In this document: positions 18,230-26,709 of the stretch, piece by piece | Numbering within the stretch: the first letter of the stretch is position 1 | Layout of the letters: the number at the start of each line of letters is the position of its first letter | NCBI RefSeq assembly: GCF_021390395.1 | Contig: NZ_JAJUWT010000014.1 | Span: 186,001-250,000, forward strand | Source of the DNA: Saccharothrix sp. S26 | Lineage (GTDB): Bacteria; Actinomycetota; Actinomycetes; Mycobacteriales; Pseudonocardiaceae | Length of the DNA stretch: 64,000 nucleotides | Reading direction: 5' to 3' | Notes under the pieces: generated by a model | Seen by the model: only the letters and a program-made list of their open reading frames with translations | Told to the model about the DNA's origin: nothing | The model's database searches: none | Translations under genes and position numbers: made by a program

Positions 18230-18252
18230 GCGCGAATGGTACTGGCTCGCGA

Positions 18253-18271
18253 TATGTCGGACACCGAGATA
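18253..18271. promoter_or_regulatory. Candidate MarR operator
   Basis: TATGTCGG-ACA-CCGAGATA, arms 7 of 8 matched, between marR and the MFS gene. It ends inside the TACTCT -10 box of the MFS promoter (18270-18275), so bound repressor would block it. Confidence 0.6.
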
Positions 18272-18275
18272 CTCT
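18270..18275 (+). promoter_or_regulatory. -10 box of a probable leaderless promoter (MFS)
   Basis: TACTCT 7 nt before the ATG at 18283. Confidence 0.6.
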
Positions 18276-18282
18276 GGTGGCG

Positions 18283-19635
18283 ATGAATCGCTCGTTGCAC
18301 TGGTTCGTCGCGGAGTCCCCCCGGCCGCGGCGGGTCGCCACCTGGGGCGGCGCGCCCTGGCTGGCCGTCGCGACGGTGTGCCTGGGCGCCTTCCTGGGGC
18401 AGTTCGACGCGAGCGTCGTCACACTCGCGCTGCCCGCATTGCGGGACGACTTCGGCGGATCACCGGAATGGGTGTCGCTGGCCTACCTGTTGACGCTGGC
18501 CGCGTTCGTCGCGCCGATCGGCAAGTGGTCGGACCGGCGCGGGCGCAAGCTCGTCTACCTGTACGGGTTCGTGGTGTTCACCGGCGCGTCGGTGGCGTGC
18601 GCGCTGGCGCCGAGCCTGGACGTGCTGATCGCGTTCCGCGTGGTGCAGGCGCTGGGCGCGGCGATGTTGCAGGCCAACAGCGTGGCGCTGGTGGTGGCGG
18701 CCGTGCCGCGGGAGCGGATGCGCCGGGCGCTGGGCGTGCAGGCCACCGCGCAGGCGTTGGGGCTGGCGCTGGGCCCGACGGTCGGCGGGCTGCTGGTCGA
18801 GGCGTTCGGCTGGCAGTGGGTGTTCCTGGTCAACGCGCCGGTGGGCGTGCTCGCCCTGGTCGCGGGCCACTTCCTGTTGCCGCGCACGCGCGAGCGCGGC
18901 GCCGGTCCGGTCGACGGGCTCGCCGTCGTGCTGCTCGCCACGGCCACCACCGCGCTGCTGCTGGTGCTGTCGGGTGCGAGCCCGTGGCTGCTGCTGCTCG
19001 CGCTGCCCGCGGGCGCCGGCTACGCGTGGCGCGAACCGCTGGTGCGCCGGGTCAAGGGCGGCCTGCTCGGCGCGACGTGCGGCTACCTGGTGCTGTTCGG
19101 GCCGCTGGTGCTGGTGCCGTTCACGTCCGACCGCGGCCCGCTCGCGACCGGCCTGCTGCTCACCGCCTTGCCGGCGGGCTTCGCGCTGGGTGCGGCGTCG
19201 CCGTGGAAGGCGCCCCGGACCGGGGCGGCGCTGTCCACAGTGGCCTGTGCGGTCCTCGCCTGGCAGGTCGGCCCGGTCGCCCTGGTCGCGCTGGGGATCG
19301 GACTCGGCCTGTTCATCCCGGCCAACAACGCGGCCGTGCTCGGCGCGCTCCCCCGAGGTGACGCCGGATCGGGTGGCGGCCTGGTGAACCTGGCGCGGGC
19401 AATCGGCACCGCGTTCGGGGTCGCCGTCCCGCTGTTCGTCCACGCGCACTGGGGACCGAGCGTGGCATTCGGAGCACTCACCGTGATCGCTTTGCTCACC
19501 GTTTGTACGCCGATCGGGGACAAGCGTCCCCGTCCCCTGCCCCCTGGTCCCGCCGGATCAGTAACCTCGCCCCGGTGGGGCGAAGGGCTCGGGCTGGCAC
19601 ACACACGGGTGAGGAAGCGGTGGCGGAACGGCTGA
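18283..19635 (+). CDS. MFS drug exporter (DHA2-like)
   Basis: 450 residues, roughly 12 or more membrane helices. Motif A-like GKWSDRRGRKLVYLYG between helices 2 and 3 and motif C-like ALGLALGPTVGGLL mark a drug/proton antiporter. The FDASVVTLALPAL helix-1 motif is typical of DHA2 proteins. Divergent from marR, so probably its main target. Its tail overlaps the downstream methyltransferase start by 16 nt. Substrate unknown. Confidence 0.87.
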   Translation: MNRSLHWFVAESPRPRRVATWGGAPWLAVATVCLGAFLGQFDASVVTLALPALRDDFGGSPEWVSLAYLLTLAAFVAPIGKWSDRRGRKLVYLYGFVVFTGASVACALAPSLDVLIAFRVVQALGAAMLQANSVALVVAAVPRERMRRALGVQATAQALGLALGPTVGGLLVEAFGWQWVFLVNAPVGVLALVAGHFLLPRTRERGAGPVDGLAVVLLATATTALLLVLSGASPWLLLLALPAGAGYAWREPLVRRVKGGLLGATCGYLVLFGPLVLVPFTSDRGPLATGLLLTALPAGFALGAASPWKAPRTGAALSTVACAVLAWQVGPVALVALGIGLGLFIPANNAAVLGALPRGDAGSGGGLVNLARAIGTAFGVAVPLFVHAHWGPSVAFGALTVIALLTVCTPIGDKRPRPLPPGPAGSVTSPRWGEGLGLAHTRVRKRWRNG

Positions 19636-20426
19636 GCTGGGTCCCCGACGACGTCGACACCGGACTGCCCAGCGCCGCGCGCCTCTACGACTACCTGCTC
19701 GGCGGCGGGCACAACTTCGCGGCCGACCGCGAGCTCGCGGAGAAGTTCCTCCGCGCCCAGCCCAACGCCCGCACGATCGCCCGCCTCAACCGCGCGTTCC
19801 TGCGCCGGGCCGTGCTGCACCTGGTCGACGCGGGCGTGCGGCAGTTCCTCGACCTGGGCTCCGGCATCCCGACCGTCGGCAACGTGCACGAGATCGCCCA
19901 GAAGGCCGCGCCCGAGTCACGCGTGGTGTACGTCGACTACGAAGACGTCGCCGTGGCGCACAGCCGGATGATCCTGGCGGACGACGAGCGGTCCACCATC
20001 CTGCAAGAGGACATGACCGACCCGGACGCGGTGCTCGCGGGCGTGCGCGCCACGGGCCTGATCGACTTCGCCGAGCCGGTCGGCGTGCTCACCGTGGGTG
20101 TGTTCCACTTCGTGCCGCCCGAACGCGACCCGGCCGGCGTGGTCGCGGCCTACCGCGACGCCGTGCCGCCCGGCAGCCACCTCGCGCTGTCCCAGTTCAC
20201 CTCCGACCTGCAACCGGAGGAGATGTCCGGTGTCGTGGAGGTCATGCGCGACAGCGCGAACCCGATGTTCCCGCGCACCCACGCGGAGATCACCGCCCTG
20301 TTCGACGGCTTCGAGCTGGTCGAGCCCGGCGTGGTGCCGCTGCCGTGGTGGCGGCCCGAGCAAGGCGCCCTCGAGGAGGACGCCGACCGGGCGGGGATCT
20401 TCGCCGGGGTGGGGCGCAAGGCGTGA
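19620..20426 (+). CDS. SAM-dependent methyltransferase, PF04672 (DUF574) type
   Basis: 268 residues from GTG 19620 with GAGGAAG upstream. AARLYDYLLGGGHNFAADRE is the hallmark N-terminus; FLDLGSGIPT is the SAM-binding motif I; VVYVDYEDVAV follows. An actinobacteria-specific family expanded in Streptomyces-like genomes; substrates unknown. Overlaps the MFS gene upstream by 16 nt and the GGDEF gene downstream by 4 nt (GTGA), so all three are probably cotranscribed. Confidence 0.9.
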   Translation: MAERLSWVPDDVDTGLPSAARLYDYLLGGGHNFAADRELAEKFLRAQPNARTIARLNRAFLRRAVLHLVDAGVRQFLDLGSGIPTVGNVHEIAQKAAPESRVVYVDYEDVAVAHSRMILADDERSTILQEDMTDPDAVLAGVRATGLIDFAEPVGVLTVGVFHFVPPERDPAGVVAAYRDAVPPGSHLALSQFTSDLQPEEMSGVVEVMRDSANPMFPRTHAEITALFDGFELVEPGVVPLPWWRPEQGALEEDADRAGIFAGVGRKA

Positions 20427-22477
20427 ACGACGTGTCGCCACCCGCCAGGACGCGGCGGCAGGACATCGCACGCGAGTGGATGCGCGCGGTGTACCCCACC
20501 GCGTACGTGCCGATGTCCCCGCTCGAGATCGAGCTGTTCCTGCTCGACCTCGTGGACGTGATCGCCGACGCGGTGCAGGCCGAGCCGTTCGCCGTCGACC
20601 CGGTCGACGTGGTCGGCCACCGGCTGGTCCAGGCCCACTTCACCGGCCCGGACACGTTGCAGCGCACGGTGGGCGTGCTCGGGCACGCGCTGCTGTTCAG
20701 CCCGGAGTTGCGGGACGTGCCGCGGTTGGCGGAGAAGGTCGTCGCCATCCTCGGCAGCGTGAGCGCCGGCTTCGCCACCGCGATGCGGCTCGACGCGTTC
20801 GACCAGCAGGAGGAGATCAAGCGCGCCCTGATGGCGGCCAAGCTGCGCGCCGAACGCGTGCTCAAGGTCAGCGAGGCCAGGTTCCGCGAGGTGTTCGACT
20901 CCTCCGCGTTCGGCATCGCGATCACCGACCTGCTCGGCCGGTGCGTCGAGGTGAACCGGGCGCTGGCCGAGATGACCGGCCGCGACCGCGGCGAGCTGAC
21001 CGGTCGGCGGCTGGTCGAGCTGTTCGACCCGGCGGACGCCGAGGCGATGACCCGCTCGTACCGGGCGGTCGGCGAGGGCCGGGTGGCCCGCATCCGCGAG
21101 CAGCGGCGGCTGCTGCGCGAGGACGGCGAGCCGGTGTGGGTGCACCTGGCGGTGTCGTTGCTGCGCGACGCGGACGGCGACCCCGCCTACCACGTGACCA
21201 TGGTCGAGGACGTCAGCGAGCTGCACCTGTTGCAGAAGAACCTCGACTTCCAGCTGCTGCACGACTCGCTCACCGGCCTGTCCAACCGGCAGCGCTTCGC
21301 CACCCGGCTGGAGGCACTGCACGGCACGTCCCGCGCCGGGATCACGCTCTACCACCTGGGACTGGACGCGTTCTCGCTGGTGAACAACGGCCTGGGGCAC
21401 GCGGTCGGCGACCGGCTGCTCACCGAGGTCGGCCGCCGGCTCGAAGCCGCGGTGGCCGACCAGGACGCGCTGGTCGCGCGGATGGGCGGCGACGAGTTCG
21501 CCATCGTGGTGGACAACTCGCCGGCCACGCCGAGCGTGCCCGCCATGGTCGACCGGATCAACGAGGCGCTGCTCCAGCCGATGGACAACGGCGTGGCGCT
21601 GTCGGCGACCATCGGCGTGGTCGACCGGCCGCCCGCCGGGTGGGACGTCGCGGAGATCCTGCGCGCGGGTGACGCCACCCTGCGCCGGGCCAAGGCCGGT
21701 GGCAAGCGGCAGTGGCAGACCTACGACAAGCACGTCGACCAGCAGGTGCGGCACCGGCAGGCGCGGGCCGCGCGGATGCCCGGCGCGCTGGCCGAACGGG
21801 AGCTGGAGGTCGAGTACCAGCCCGTGGTCGACCTGGCCGGCGGCCGCGTGCTCGGGCACGTGGCCCGGCTGCGGTGGGACGAGGTCGGGCACGACGAGTG
21901 CGTGGAGCTGGCCGAGGAGACCGGGCTGTCGCTGGCGCTGGGCCAGTGGGCGCTGCGCGAGGCCGCGGCCGACGCGGTGCCCGAGTCGTTCGGGCACCTG
22001 TACTTCGAGCTGTCGCCGATGCAGTCCCGCGACGAGGACCTGGTCCGCACGGTGAAGCGCACCGTGGAGGAGACCGGGTTGCCCGCGTCGCGGCTGCGGA
22101 TCTTCCTGGACACCCGGGCCATGCTCGACGGCGTGGGCGAGGACAACGCGCAGGTGTTGCGGGACAACGGGATCGCCACCGGGCTGACCCGGTTCAACGG
22201 CGGGCAGGCCGAGCTGGCGCTGCTCGACGAGCTGCCGGTGGACGCGCTGGTGCTCGACCCGTCGGTGGTGCGGCGGCTCGCGGAGCGGCCCGAGTCGTTG
22301 CTGCACACCGCGGTCGAGCGGATGGTCGCCCTGATCCGGTCCTCCGGCGTGGCGGTGCTGGTGCCGGACCTGTCGACCGAGCACCAGGCCGCGTGGTGGG
22401 CCGGCGTCGAGGTGGACGCCGCGTTCGGCGACCACCTCGCGCCCGCCGTGCCGTCCTACGAGCTGTCCGGCACCTAG
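20423..22477 (+). CDS. PAS-GGDEF-EAL protein, EAL domain degenerate
   Basis: 684 residues from GTG 20423. An N-terminal helical region, a PAS domain (about 155-270; FREVFDSSAFGIAITDLLG), a GGDEF domain with intact RMGGDEFAIV near residue 355, then an EAL-fold region. The EAL signature reads HVARLRW near 478, and other catalytic acids are not evident, so phosphodiesterase activity is unlikely. It probably makes cyclic di-GMP, with the EAL part as binding or regulatory module. No membrane segment seen. Cyclic di-GMP governs BldD and development in Streptomyces; a similar role here is inference. Its TAG and the convergent pntB TAG share one CTAG. Confidence 0.87.
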   Translation: MNDVSPPARTRRQDIAREWMRAVYPTAYVPMSPLEIELFLLDLVDVIADAVQAEPFAVDPVDVVGHRLVQAHFTGPDTLQRTVGVLGHALLFSPELRDVPRLAEKVVAILGSVSAGFATAMRLDAFDQQEEIKRALMAAKLRAERVLKVSEARFREVFDSSAFGIAITDLLGRCVEVNRALAEMTGRDRGELTGRRLVELFDPADAEAMTRSYRAVGEGRVARIREQRRLLREDGEPVWVHLAVSLLRDADGDPAYHVTMVEDVSELHLLQKNLDFQLLHDSLTGLSNRQRFATRLEALHGTSRAGITLYHLGLDAFSLVNNGLGHAVGDRLLTEVGRRLEAAVADQDALVARMGGDEFAIVVDNSPATPSVPAMVDRINEALLQPMDNGVALSATIGVVDRPPAGWDVAEILRAGDATLRRAKAGGKRQWQTYDKHVDQQVRHRQARAARMPGALAERELEVEYQPVVDLAGGRVLGHVARLRWDEVGHDECVELAEETGLSLALGQWALREAAADAVPESFGHLYFELSPMQSRDEDLVRTVKRTVEETGLPASRLRIFLDTRAMLDGVGEDNAQVLRDNGIATGLTRFNGGQAELALLDELPVDALVLDPSVVRRLAERPESLLHTAVERMVALIRSSGVAVLVPDLSTEHQAAWWAGVEVDAAFGDHLAPAVPSYELSGT

Positions 22478-23841
22478 ACCTGCTTGACCGCGGCCAGCAG
22501 CTTGGTCAGCGACTCCTTGGCGTCGCCGAACAGCATGGTGGTCTTGGGGTGGTAGAGCAGGCTGTTGTCCACGCCCGCGAAACCGGGTCGCATCGAGCGC
22601 TTCATGAACACCACGGCCCTCGCCCGGTCCACGTCGAAGATCGGCATGCCGTAGATCGGGCTGCTCGGCTCGTCCCGCGCGCCCGGGTTCACCACGTCGT
22701 TGGCGCCGACCACGAGCACCACGTCGACGCTGCCGATGCCGGGGTTGACGTCGTCGAGCTCCTTGAGGTGCTCGTACGGCACGTCCGCCTCGGCCAGCAG
22801 CACGTTCATGTGGCCCGGCATCCGGCCCGCGACCGGGTGGATGCCGTAGTGGACGGTGACGCCGCGCTGCTCCAACACCTGCGCCAGCTCGCGCGCCGCG
22901 TGCTGGCCCTGCGCCACGGCGAGGCCGTAGCCGGGGACGACCAGCACCGAGTGGGCGTAGCCGAGCATGATCGCCACGTCCTCGACCGTCCCGGCGCGCA
23001 CGGTGCGCTGCTCGTCCGTCCGGGCGGTCGCCGCGGTCGTCTGGAACGCGCCGAACAGGATGTTGGTCAGCGGCCGGCCCATGGCCTGGGCCATCAGCCG
23101 GGTCAGGATCGTGCCGGACGCGCCGACGAGCGTGCCGGAGACGATCAGCAGCGTGTTCGCCAGCACGTAGCCGGACGCGGCCACGGCCAGGCCGGTGAAC
23201 GCGTTGAGCAGCGAGATCGCGATCGGCACGTCCGCGCCGCCCACGGGCAGCACGAACAGCACGCCCAGCGCGAGGCCCGCCAGCGCCAGCAGCACCAGCA
23301 GCACGCTGTTCCCGGTCAGAACCACCGCCAGCGCGAGCACCGCGCACGCCACCGCCACGCCGATGCCCAGCAGCCGGCCCGCGGGCAGCAGCACGGGCCG
23401 GGTGGTCATGACCTCCTGGAGCTTGAGGAACGTGACCACGCTGCCGGAGAAGCTGACCGAGCCGATCAGCACGGTGAGCGCGGTGGCGGCCTGGAACAGC
23501 ACCGAGCCGTGCGGCACGGCCAGGAACTCGGTCAACGCCACCAGCGCCGCCGCCGCGCCGCCCACGCCGTTGAACAGCGCGACCATCTGCGGGATGGCGG
23601 TCATCTTCACCGACCGCGCGGCCGGGATGCCCACGGCCACGCCCGCCGCCACGGCGAGCGCGATCAGCAGTCCGTTGTGGACCGCGCCGTGGACGTAGGC
23701 CGTGACGACGGCCAGCGCCATGCCCGCCGCGCCGAGCAGGTTGCCCGCGCGGGCGTGCCTCGGCGTGCTCAGGCCCTTGAGCGCCAGCACGAAGCACAGC
23801 GCGGCGACCAGGTACGCGAGCTGGACCCAGGTGGGGCTCAC
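22474..23841 (-). CDS. pntB: NAD(P) transhydrogenase subunit beta
   Basis: 455 residues. About eight to nine helices in the first 260 residues (SVKMTAIPQMVALFNGVGGA is typical), then the NADP-binding domain III with VPGYGLAVAQGQHA, GIHPVAGRMPGHMNVLLAEA and the final FGDAKESLTKLL. Forms the proton-translocating transhydrogenase with the two alpha proteins, using the proton gradient to make NADPH from NADH. Start overlaps pntAb by 4 nt. Confidence 0.96.
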   Translation of the reverse strand: MSPTWVQLAYLVAALCFVLALKGLSTPRHARAGNLLGAAGMALAVVTAYVHGAVHNGLLIALAVAAGVAVGIPAARSVKMTAIPQMVALFNGVGGAAAALVALTEFLAVPHGSVLFQAATALTVLIGSVSFSGSVVTFLKLQEVMTTRPVLLPAGRLLGIGVAVACAVLALAVVLTGNSVLLVLLALAGLALGVLFVLPVGGADVPIAISLLNAFTGLAVAASGYVLANTLLIVSGTLVGASGTILTRLMAQAMGRPLTNILFGAFQTTAATARTDEQRTVRAGTVEDVAIMLGYAHSVLVVPGYGLAVAQGQHAARELAQVLEQRGVTVHYGIHPVAGRMPGHMNVLLAEADVPYEHLKELDDVNPGIGSVDVVLVVGANDVVNPGARDEPSSPIYGMPIFDVDRARAVVFMKRSMRPGFAGVDNSLLYHPKTTMLFGDAKESLTKLLAAVKQV

Positions 23842-24161
23842 TCCCCCACCTCCCTGTGCCCGTTGGTCGCGCTCTTCACCGGCTTGCCCGCCTTGTGGCC
23901 CTTGAACATCTCCAGCATCCGGTCGGTCACCACGAACCCGCCGACCACGTTGACCGTGGCCAGGAAGACCGCGGCCAGGCCGAGCGCGATCTCCAGCGCG
24001 TGCTCGGCGCGGCCGGTGATGAGGATCGCGCCGACCAGGATCACGCCGTGGATCGCGTTCGCGCCGGACATCAGCGGCGTGTGCAGGATCGTGGACACCT
24101 TCGACACGACCTCGAAGCCGACGAACACGGCCAGCACGAAGATCGTCAACAGGTCGATCAC
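23838..24161 (-). CDS. pntAb: NAD(P) transhydrogenase subunit alpha part 2 (membrane)
   Basis: 107 residues from GTG 24161, overlapping pntAa by 4 nt. Three helices (LLTIFVLAVFVGFEVVSKV, NAIHGVILVGAILI, ALGLAAVFLATVNVVGGFVV). Split-alpha organisation as in many actinobacteria and Rhodospirillum. Confidence 0.95.
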   Translation of the reverse strand: MIDLLTIFVLAVFVGFEVVSKVSTILHTPLMSGANAIHGVILVGAILITGRAEHALEIALGLAAVFLATVNVVGGFVVTDRMLEMFKGHKAGKPVKSATNGHREVGE

Positions 24162-25255
24162 GGCAGCTCCCTCGTCAGCTCGCCCGCGTGCGTGAGGCAG
24201 CACCCGGCCAGCACCTCGTCGGTGAGGTCGGGGACGACCCGGCCGTCCTCGGTCATCATCAGCAGGAGGTTGGCCACGTTGCGCGCGTAGAGCCTGCTGG
24301 CGTGCACGGGCATGCTGCTGGGCATGTTCTTCGCGCCGTAGACCAGCACGTCGCCGACCCAGGTCTGTTCGCCGGGGCTGCTGGCGGTGACGTTGCCGCC
24401 GGACTCGGCGGCCAGGTCGACCACCACCGAGCCGGGCGCCATCGCCTTGAGCATGTCGTGGGTGACCAGCACGGGCGCCTTGCGGCCCGGGACGACGGCG
24501 GTGGAGATCACCACGTCGGAGGCGGCGACCCGGTCGGCGATCAGCTCGCGCTGGCGTTCCAGGAACGTCTCCGACTGAGCCTGGGCGTACACGCCCTGCT
24601 GCGTCTCCAGGTCCAGTTCGAGGAACCGCGCGCCGAGGCTCTTGACCTCCTCCTTGGCGGCGGCGCGCACGTCGTACGCCTCGACCACCGCGCCGAGGCG
24701 GCGGGCCGTGGCGATGGCCTGCAACCCGGCCACGCCCGCGCCGAGGACGAGCACCTTGGCGGGCGGGATCGTGCCCGCCGCCGTGGTGAACATGGGCAGG
24801 AACCTGGGCAGCCGGGCGGCCGCCTCCATCACCGCGCGGTAGCCCGCCACCAGCGCCTGCGACGAGAGGGCGTCGGCGGACTGCGCCCTGGTGACCCTCG
24901 GCAGCAGGTCGAGGCTGAACGCGGTCACCTTGTTGGCCTTGAGCACCTCGATGAGCTCGGGTTCGCCGGCGGGTTGCAGGAAGCTGATCGTGATGTCGCC
25001 CTCGCGCAGGGCGGCGGCCTGCTCGGGTGTCGGTGGTTGGACGGAGACGATCACGTCGGATCGCCCGGCCGGGTGGTCGGCGATGACGTTCGCACCGGCT
25101 GCGCGGTAGGCGTCGTCGGAGGCGTGGGCGTGTCTGCCCGCTCCGGCTTGCACGTCCACCGTGAGTCCGGCACCGATCAGCGTGGTCACCGTTTCCGGTA
25201 GACCGGCTACGCGGCGCTCGGCGGGCCGCGCCTCGGCGGGTATGCCCACTCTCAC
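24158..25255 (-). CDS. pntAa: NAD(P) transhydrogenase subunit alpha part 1
   Basis: 365 residues from GTG 25255. N-terminal alanine dehydrogenase-like domain (MRVGIPAEARPAERRVAG), NAD-binding fold VLVLGAGVAGLQAIATARRL and the mobile-loop region YGAKNMPSSMPVHAS. Cytoplasmic domain I of the transhydrogenase, binding NADH. First gene of the three-gene operon. Confidence 0.96.
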   Translation of the reverse strand: MRVGIPAEARPAERRVAGLPETVTTLIGAGLTVDVQAGAGRHAHASDDAYRAAGANVIADHPAGRSDVIVSVQPPTPEQAAALREGDITISFLQPAGEPELIEVLKANKVTAFSLDLLPRVTRAQSADALSSQALVAGYRAVMEAAARLPRFLPMFTTAAGTIPPAKVLVLGAGVAGLQAIATARRLGAVVEAYDVRAAAKEEVKSLGARFLELDLETQQGVYAQAQSETFLERQRELIADRVAASDVVISTAVVPGRKAPVLVTHDMLKAMAPGSVVVDLAAESGGNVTASSPGEQTWVGDVLVYGAKNMPSSMPVHASRLYARNVANLLLMMTEDGRVVPDLTDEVLAGCCLTHAGELTRELP

Positions 25256-25338
25256 GGAGAGTCACCCTAGACCGCTGAAGGTGATCTACGCCACACGTGA
25301 ACTTTAACGTTGACCGTACATACGTCTTGCTGAGACCT

Positions 25339-26508
25339 TCAGTGGATCACCGGGCAGACGCCCTTGGTGTCGCCGGGGAAGAAGTTCGGCACCAGCTCGC
25401 GCTTGTCGTAGTAGCGGTGGAAGACGCTGGTGATGCCGCTCGACATCGGCGGCACGATCCACGTCCAGTCCGCCGGGCACGAGCGGCCCGCCGCCTCCTC
25501 CTTCTTGAGGTGCGTGAGGAACCGGTCGGACTCGGTGTGGTGGTCGGTGATCGTCACGCCCGCCCGGTTGAACGAGTGCAGCACCGCGCGGTTCAGCTCG
25601 ACCAGCACGCGGTCCTTCCACAGCGTCTGCACCGACGAGGTGTCCAGCCCCATCCGCCTGCCCAGGTAGGGCAGCAGGTCGTAGCGGTCCACGTCGGCGA
25701 AGTTGCGGGCGCCGATCTCGGTGCCCATGTACCAGCCGTTGAACGGCGCGGCCGGGTAGTCGATCCCGCCGATGCGCAGCCGCATGTTGCTGATCGCGGG
25801 CACGGCGTGCCAGCGCAGGCCGAGGTCGGCCAGCCAGGGCAGCTCGGGGTGGCCGATCGGCACCTCGAGCACCGCGTCGGGCGGCAGCTCCACCAGGGCG
25901 GGCTCGGCGTCGTCCCGCTCCACGATCAGCGGCAGCACGTCGAACGGGCCGCGCCGGGCGGGCGGCCGCCAGCCCATCTCGACGGCCTTCGCGGTCAGCT
26001 CGACGTTGCGCCGGTCGCCCAGCACGCCGCCGTCCGAGCCGGGGTAGCCCGCGTACCGGATCAGCTGCTCGTTGCGGATGCGCGGCGCGGGCCTGCCGGG
26101 CTCGTCGGGGGCGAACACGCTGATCACCGGGCGGACCTTGCCGCCGTTGCCGGCGAGCTTGAGGTGCTCGACGCACTCGTCCGCGATCTCCTTGGGGTCG
26201 CGCAGGTCGCGCAGGTCGCGCACCTTGAGGCTGCGCCAGTACAACCGGCCGATGCAGCGCGCGCTGTTGCGCCACGCGACCCGTGCGCCGAACGTCAGCT
26301 CGTCGGGGGTGTGGCGGTAGGTGCCGGTGGCGGCCACCTCGGCGTGCACCTCGGCGAGGCGGTGTTCGATGGGACCGAGCTCGGGGTGCTCGGCGTGGTG
26401 CAGTCGGAGGAACTCCTCGGCCTCGGCGAGGTCGACGGTGGGGTCGGCGGGGTCGGTGGTGTCGTGCAAGGGGATGGCTTCAGCCGGACACGAGGGGACG
26501 GGGGCCAT
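25339..26508 (-). CDS. nos: Bacterial nitric oxide synthase oxygenase
   Basis: 389 residues, the normal size of reductase-less bacterial NOS. Heme-ligand motif WRNSARCIGR with C85; substrate-site blocks WHAVPAISNMRL, FNGWYMGTEIGARNF and the C-terminal TSVFHRYYD and NFFPGDTKGVCPVIH. Converts L-arginine to nitric oxide and citrulline using tetrahydropterin or folate and external reductases; no reductase gene is next to it. Roles known for relatives include protection from oxidants and nitration of natural products. The ATG lies 8 nt after TACGGT, so it is probably leaderless. Confidence 0.96.
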   Translation of the reverse strand: MAPVPSCPAEAIPLHDTTDPADPTVDLAEAEEFLRLHHAEHPELGPIEHRLAEVHAEVAATGTYRHTPDELTFGARVAWRNSARCIGRLYWRSLKVRDLRDLRDPKEIADECVEHLKLAGNGGKVRPVISVFAPDEPGRPAPRIRNEQLIRYAGYPGSDGGVLGDRRNVELTAKAVEMGWRPPARRGPFDVLPLIVERDDAEPALVELPPDAVLEVPIGHPELPWLADLGLRWHAVPAISNMRLRIGGIDYPAAPFNGWYMGTEIGARNFADVDRYDLLPYLGRRMGLDTSSVQTLWKDRVLVELNRAVLHSFNRAGVTITDHHTESDRFLTHLKKEEAAGRSCPADWTWIVPPMSSGITSVFHRYYDKRELVPNFFPGDTKGVCPVIH

Positions 26509-26516
26509 GGCGCGAC

Positions 26517-26522
26517 ACCGTA
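26517..26522 (-). promoter_or_regulatory. -10 box of a probable leaderless promoter (nos)
   Basis: Minus-strand TACGGT 8 nt before the nos ATG at 26508. The rest of 26509-26709 holds no gene; an AT-richer stretch with a TCACC-tatcg-GGTGA dyad lies near 26711-26725. Confidence 0.55.
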
Positions 26523-26709
26523 GTTGGCCTTTCGTGGTGGCCGCACCGCCGCGCCGGGCGCGGCGGGGGCGTGGGGAGAGGCTGATGGTGTCACAGCGTA
26601 AGTGCTTGATCGCGCAGAAGAGTGACCCATCCTGCGAAAACGAGTGATATTCGATCGTTATCCGCCCGCATCACGGCGGTTACTTGTGATTTACCTCACA
26701 GGTAATATT

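Noticed and set aside
17803..18282. Fluoride riboswitch upstream of the crcB genes
   Set aside because: No recognisable aptamer core; regulation by the MarR protein is more plausible, though I cannot run a covariance search.
3455..19250. Recurring CCACAGTGG/CCACTGTGG 9-mers (about 3458, 8019, 16912, 19238)
   Set aside because: Slightly more than expected by chance, but most lie inside coding sequence and no positional pattern is visible; only the 17-bp palindrome at 16908 was kept.
20150..23797. 1215-residue open frame on the minus strand
   Set aside because: Low-complexity Arg/Gly/His/Gln sequence antisense to the GGDEF gene and out of frame with pntB; a GC-rich shadow.
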